Source: Acidobacteriota bacterium
GTDB lineage: Bacteria; Acidobacteriota; Thermoanaerobaculia; Multivoradales; J023
Assembly (NCBI GenBank): GCA_029263395.1
Contig: JAJCXO010000103.1
Coordinates: 1 to 35,506 of the forward strand
Direction: 5' to 3'
DNA: 35,506 nucleotides
The notes under the pieces are model-generated. The model was not told the origin of the DNA. It worked only from the letters and a program-made list of their open reading frames with translations, and did no database searches. How positions within the stretch are numbered: position 1 is the stretch's first letter; each line of letters opens with the position of its first letter. A program made the position numbers and the translations under genes. This document shows positions 33,229-35,506 of this stretch, one piece after another.

Positions 33229-33237
33229 GGAAGCACC

Positions 33238-34434
33238 ATGAGCGAGGCTATTTATTCTTTGATCGACCAACTGGGCGAGTTGGACACCAACCTCCATACC
33301 CAAGACTTCTTGTTGACCTGGGAGCAGTCCGAGGCCAACCTTAAAGCAACGTTGCTGGTCGCCGAACTCCTGGAAGAGCTTTACCTGGCCAACATCGACA
33401 CCCGAGTCTTCACCAGCGGTCTGGCGGTATCGATTTTTCGCGACAACTCGACGCGGACTCGGTTTTCCTTCGCTAGTGCCGCCAGTGCGTTGGGGCTTTC
33501 GGTGATGGATCTGGACGAAACCAAAAGCCAAATCGCGCACGGTGAAACGGTGCGTGAGACGGCCAATATGATCTCGTTCCTCACCCAGGTCATCGGCATC
33601 CGGGACGACATGTTCCTCGGCGAAGGGCACGAGTACATGGCCGAGGTGTCGAAGTCGGTACGCCAAGGTCACGCCGAGGGTGTGTTGCCGCAGCGGCCGG
33701 CAATCATCAATCTACAATGCGACCGTGACCATCCCACCCAGACGATGGCCGACCTGATGCATCTGCAGAAGACGTTCGGCTCGCTGGAGGCCTTGCGCGG
33801 CAAAAAGATTGCCATGACGTGGGCGTTTTCGCCGTCTTACGGTAAACCGCTGTCGGTGCCCCAAGGCATCGTCGGGCTGATGACTCGACTGGGGATGGAC
33901 GTCTCTCTCGCCTATCCGGAGGGTTATGGCATCATGCCCGAGATCGAAGACATCGCACGCCGTCAAGCGTCGGCATCCGGTGGTTCATTCGAGGTCACTG
34001 GCAGTATGGCGGAAGCGTTTGATGGCGCCGACATCGTCTATCCCAAAAGCTGGGCACCCTACGACGTCATGCAACGTCGGACGGAGTACCTACGCGGCGG
34101 CCAGAACGATCAGCTGGCAACGTTGGAGACAGAATGCCTCGCCCGCAATGATCAGTACCGCAATTGGGAATGCACCGAAGAGCTGATGGCCCAAACCCGC
34201 GATGGCAAAGCCCTCTACATGCACTGCTTACCCGCCGACATCACAGGGGTCAGCTGTGAACAAGGTGAAGTTGCCGCCAGTGTCTTCGATCGCTACCGCA
34301 CCGCTACTTACCACGAAGCCAAACACAAACCCTATGTGATCGCCGCCATGACGCTGCTGAACCGATTCGAACAGGCCGACCGGGTCCTGCGCCAAGTCGT
34401 CGAGCGTGGCACGCCGCGTCAACTCGTGGGTTGA
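33238..34434 (+). CDS. ygeW: YgeW-type knotted carbamoyltransferase
   Basis: 398 residues; GAGG lies just before the ATG. The carbamoyl-phosphate loop STRTR is at residues 71-75 (FRDNSTRTRFSF) and the second carbamoyltransferase signature HCLP is at 329-332 (YMHCLPADI). The order and length fit the YgeW (unknown transcarbamylase) group, rather than aspartate, ornithine, acetylornithine or putrescine transcarbamylases: MDLDETKSQIAHGETVRETANM, EGVLPQRPAIINLQCDRDHPTQTMADLMHL and AFSPSYGKPLSVPQGI are all group marks (quoted in part). In urate/purine-cluster genomes YgeW is thought to recover carbamoyl phosphate from a ureido intermediate, with energy gained from it by carbamate kinase. All catalytic motifs are intact. 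The PLP enzyme starts 7 bases after its stop. Confidence 0.94.
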   Translation: MSEAIYSLIDQLGELDTNLHTQDFLLTWEQSEANLKATLLVAELLEELYLANIDTRVFTSGLAVSIFRDNSTRTRFSFASAASALGLSVMDLDETKSQIAHGETVRETANMISFLTQVIGIRDDMFLGEGHEYMAEVSKSVRQGHAEGVLPQRPAIINLQCDRDHPTQTMADLMHLQKTFGSLEALRGKKIAMTWAFSPSYGKPLSVPQGIVGLMTRLGMDVSLAYPEGYGIMPEIEDIARRQASASGGSFEVTGSMAEAFDGADIVYPKSWAPYDVMQRRTEYLRGGQNDQLATLETECLARNDQYRNWECTEELMAQTRDGKALYMHCLPADITGVSCEQGEVAASVFDRYRTATYHEAKHKPYVIAAMTLLNRFEQADRVLRQVVERGTPRQLVG

Positions 34435-34441
34435 AAACAGG

Positions 34442-35506
34442 ATGCCTGGCTTTCAGCTCCGCTGTCATGAATGCGGCACAACCTACCCGGAGGACGCTGC
34501 TCGGCTCACCTGTCCGCCCTGCTCCGCCCAGCAACAACCGGGCAAGCCGACCCGAGGCGTCCTCGAAGTGGTGCTCGACACCCTGCCGGATTGCTGGCCA
34601 AACGCAGCCTCTTCCAGCGCTGAATTCCTGACCGCCTTCCTGCCCGTTGCAGCGGAGCATCTGGCACCGCTTGCAGTCGGCGGGACGCCGCTACTGACCG
34701 TACCTGAGCTACGGCGGGCCCTCGCCATGCCAAACCTGTGGATCAAGGACGACACCCGCAATCCCTCGGGATCAACCAAAGACCGGGCCTCATTGTTGGT
34801 GGTTGCCAAAGCCCGACAATACGGCTTCGATACCATCGCCACGGCCTCCACCGGCAATGCCGCCACCGCCCTCGCCGCGGTTGCGGCGGCAAGTGGTGAT
34901 CGGGCGGTGGTTTTTGTGCCAGAGACTGCGCCGGAAGCCAAGTTGGTGCAAATGCTCACCTATGGCGCTCGACTGTTTCCGGTCAGCGGCAGCTACGACG
35001 ACGCCTTTGAGCTCTGTCTCGCCGCCTGCGACAAGCTCGGCTGGTACAACCGCAATACGGCCTTGAATCCCTTCACCATCGAAGGTAAAAAAACCGCCGC
35101 CCTCGAAATCGCCGCCAGCTTGGCGCCGGAGTGTCCCGACGTCGTACTGGTGCCGACCGGTGATGGGGTCATCATCTCGGGTGTCGCCAAAGGGTTCGCC
35201 GATCTCGAGCACGCCGGTCTGATCACCAAACGCCCACGATTGATCGCAGTCCAGCCCGCTGGCACAGCCGCAATCGTCGATGCTCTGCAACGCGACCAAG
35301 TAGACATCACGCCGGTCGAAGGCGCCGCCAGCGTCGCCGACAGCTTGGTGGTCGAGGCGCCGCGCAATGCCCTGCTCTGCTTACGACAGATTCGTGCCTC
35401 AGGGGGAGACGGTGTGATCGTCAGCGATGACGCCATCGTCGAAGCCATCGCCCGGCTCGCCCGTCACACTGGGGTCTTCGCAGAACCCGCCGCCGCCGCC
35501 GCCCTC
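34442..35506 (+). CDS. threonine synthase-like PLP enzyme (partial, runs off right edge)
   Basis: 355 codons are visible without a stop. The ATG is 7 bases past the ygeW-like stop with only a weak AGG site, so the pair is probably one transcript. The N-terminus has a small zinc-ribbon-like pattern (RCHECG, then LTCPPC at about 24-29), as in many threonine synthases of the longer kind. Then comes TPLLTVPELRR and the PLP lysine in NPSGSTKDRAS (about residue 121), followed by ATASTGNAATALAAVAA (phosphate loop region) and VVLVPTGDGVIISG. It reads as fold-type II. Biosynthetic threonine synthase is possible, but its place right after ygeW suggests a catabolic amino-acid lyase role in the same pathway. 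This cannot be settled by motif. Confidence 0.88.
   Translation, partial: MPGFQLRCHECGTTYPEDAARLTCPPCSAQQQPGKPTRGVLEVVLDTLPDCWPNAASSSAEFLTAFLPVAAEHLAPLAVGGTPLLTVPELRRALAMPNLWIKDDTRNPSGSTKDRASLLVVAKARQYGFDTIATASTGNAATALAAVAAASGDRAVVFVPETAPEAKLVQMLTYGARLFPVSGSYDDAFELCLAACDKLGWYNRNTALNPFTIEGKKTAALEIAASLAPECPDVVLVPTGDGVIISGVAKGFADLEHAGLITKRPRLIAVQPAGTAAIVDALQRDQVDITPVEGAASVADSLVVEAPRNALLCLRQIRASGGDGVIVSDDAIVEAIARLARHTGVFAEPAAAAAL

Noticed and set aside
33085-33672. Upstream extension of the amidase frame
   Set aside because: It runs antisense through the ygeW-like gene; the Tat signal and ribosome-binding site fix the start at 33084.

Overview
The window looks like a GC-rich chromosomal segment of a Gram-negative, soil- or sediment-type bacterium. 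The best guess is Acidobacteriota (Thermoanaerobaculia-like). The reasons are a TPR-tailed Hanks kinase next to an ECF sigma factor of the Sig-70_X6 type, paired M16B peptidases, an outer-membrane barrel-like protein, a Tat-exported amidase, and a DUF6544-like protein. The assignment is inference from gene families; Myxococcota or Planctomycetota relatives cannot be excluded from one window. No phage, IS element or CRISPR array was seen.

Layout. (1) 1-3895, minus strand: a DUF883/YqjD-like membrane-anchored protein with its own terminator hairpin, then an overlapping operon of a small membrane protein, a calcineurin-like phosphoesterase, a catalytic M16 zinc peptidase and a partial, apparently inactive M16 partner running off the left edge. 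(2) 4135-6640, plus strand: a YihY/BrkB-family membrane protein, a tRNA-Ala(CGC) gene, a threefold degenerate repeat directly behind the tRNA, and an AbrB-type antitoxin/Doc toxin pair. (3) 6950-12143: a coiled-coil lipoprotein, a DUF6544-like protein, a 947-residue kinase with TPRs, and a convergent ECF sigma factor. (4) 12301-16661, plus strand: an SsnA-like amidohydrolase, a fold-type II PLP enzyme and a YgeY-type M20 hydrolase. (5) 16840-29185: a membrane/ion-stress block. It has four MscS-superfamily channels (one in an overlapping operon with an ECF sigma and a zinc anti-sigma factor), a RimK-type ligase fused to an RCK_C domain, two small coiled-coil proteins, a Ca/Na antiporter, a DUF502 protein and a CNNM/HlyC-type protein. 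(6) 29503-31113: a secreted protein with a probable C-terminal outer-membrane barrel. (7) 31297-35506: a Tat-exported amidase divergent from a YgeW-type knotted carbamoyltransferase, which is followed by a threonine-synthase-like PLP enzyme cut by the right edge.

How the genes work together. SsnA, YgeY and YgeW are co-inherited in gene sets tied to purine/urate breakdown under anaerobic conditions in enteric and gut bacteria. Here the set is split into two halves by about 14.6 kb of ion-stress genes. No YgeX (diaminopropionate ammonia-lyase) is seen; two other fold-type II PLP enzymes and an exported amidase stand in the cluster instead. The ion-stress block looks like an envelope/osmotic response unit in which an ECF sigma and its putative membrane anti-sigma are co-transcribed with a mechanosensitive channel. 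Several strong palindromes and short threefold tandem repeats sit in the regulatory gaps and are the main unexplained sequence structure.
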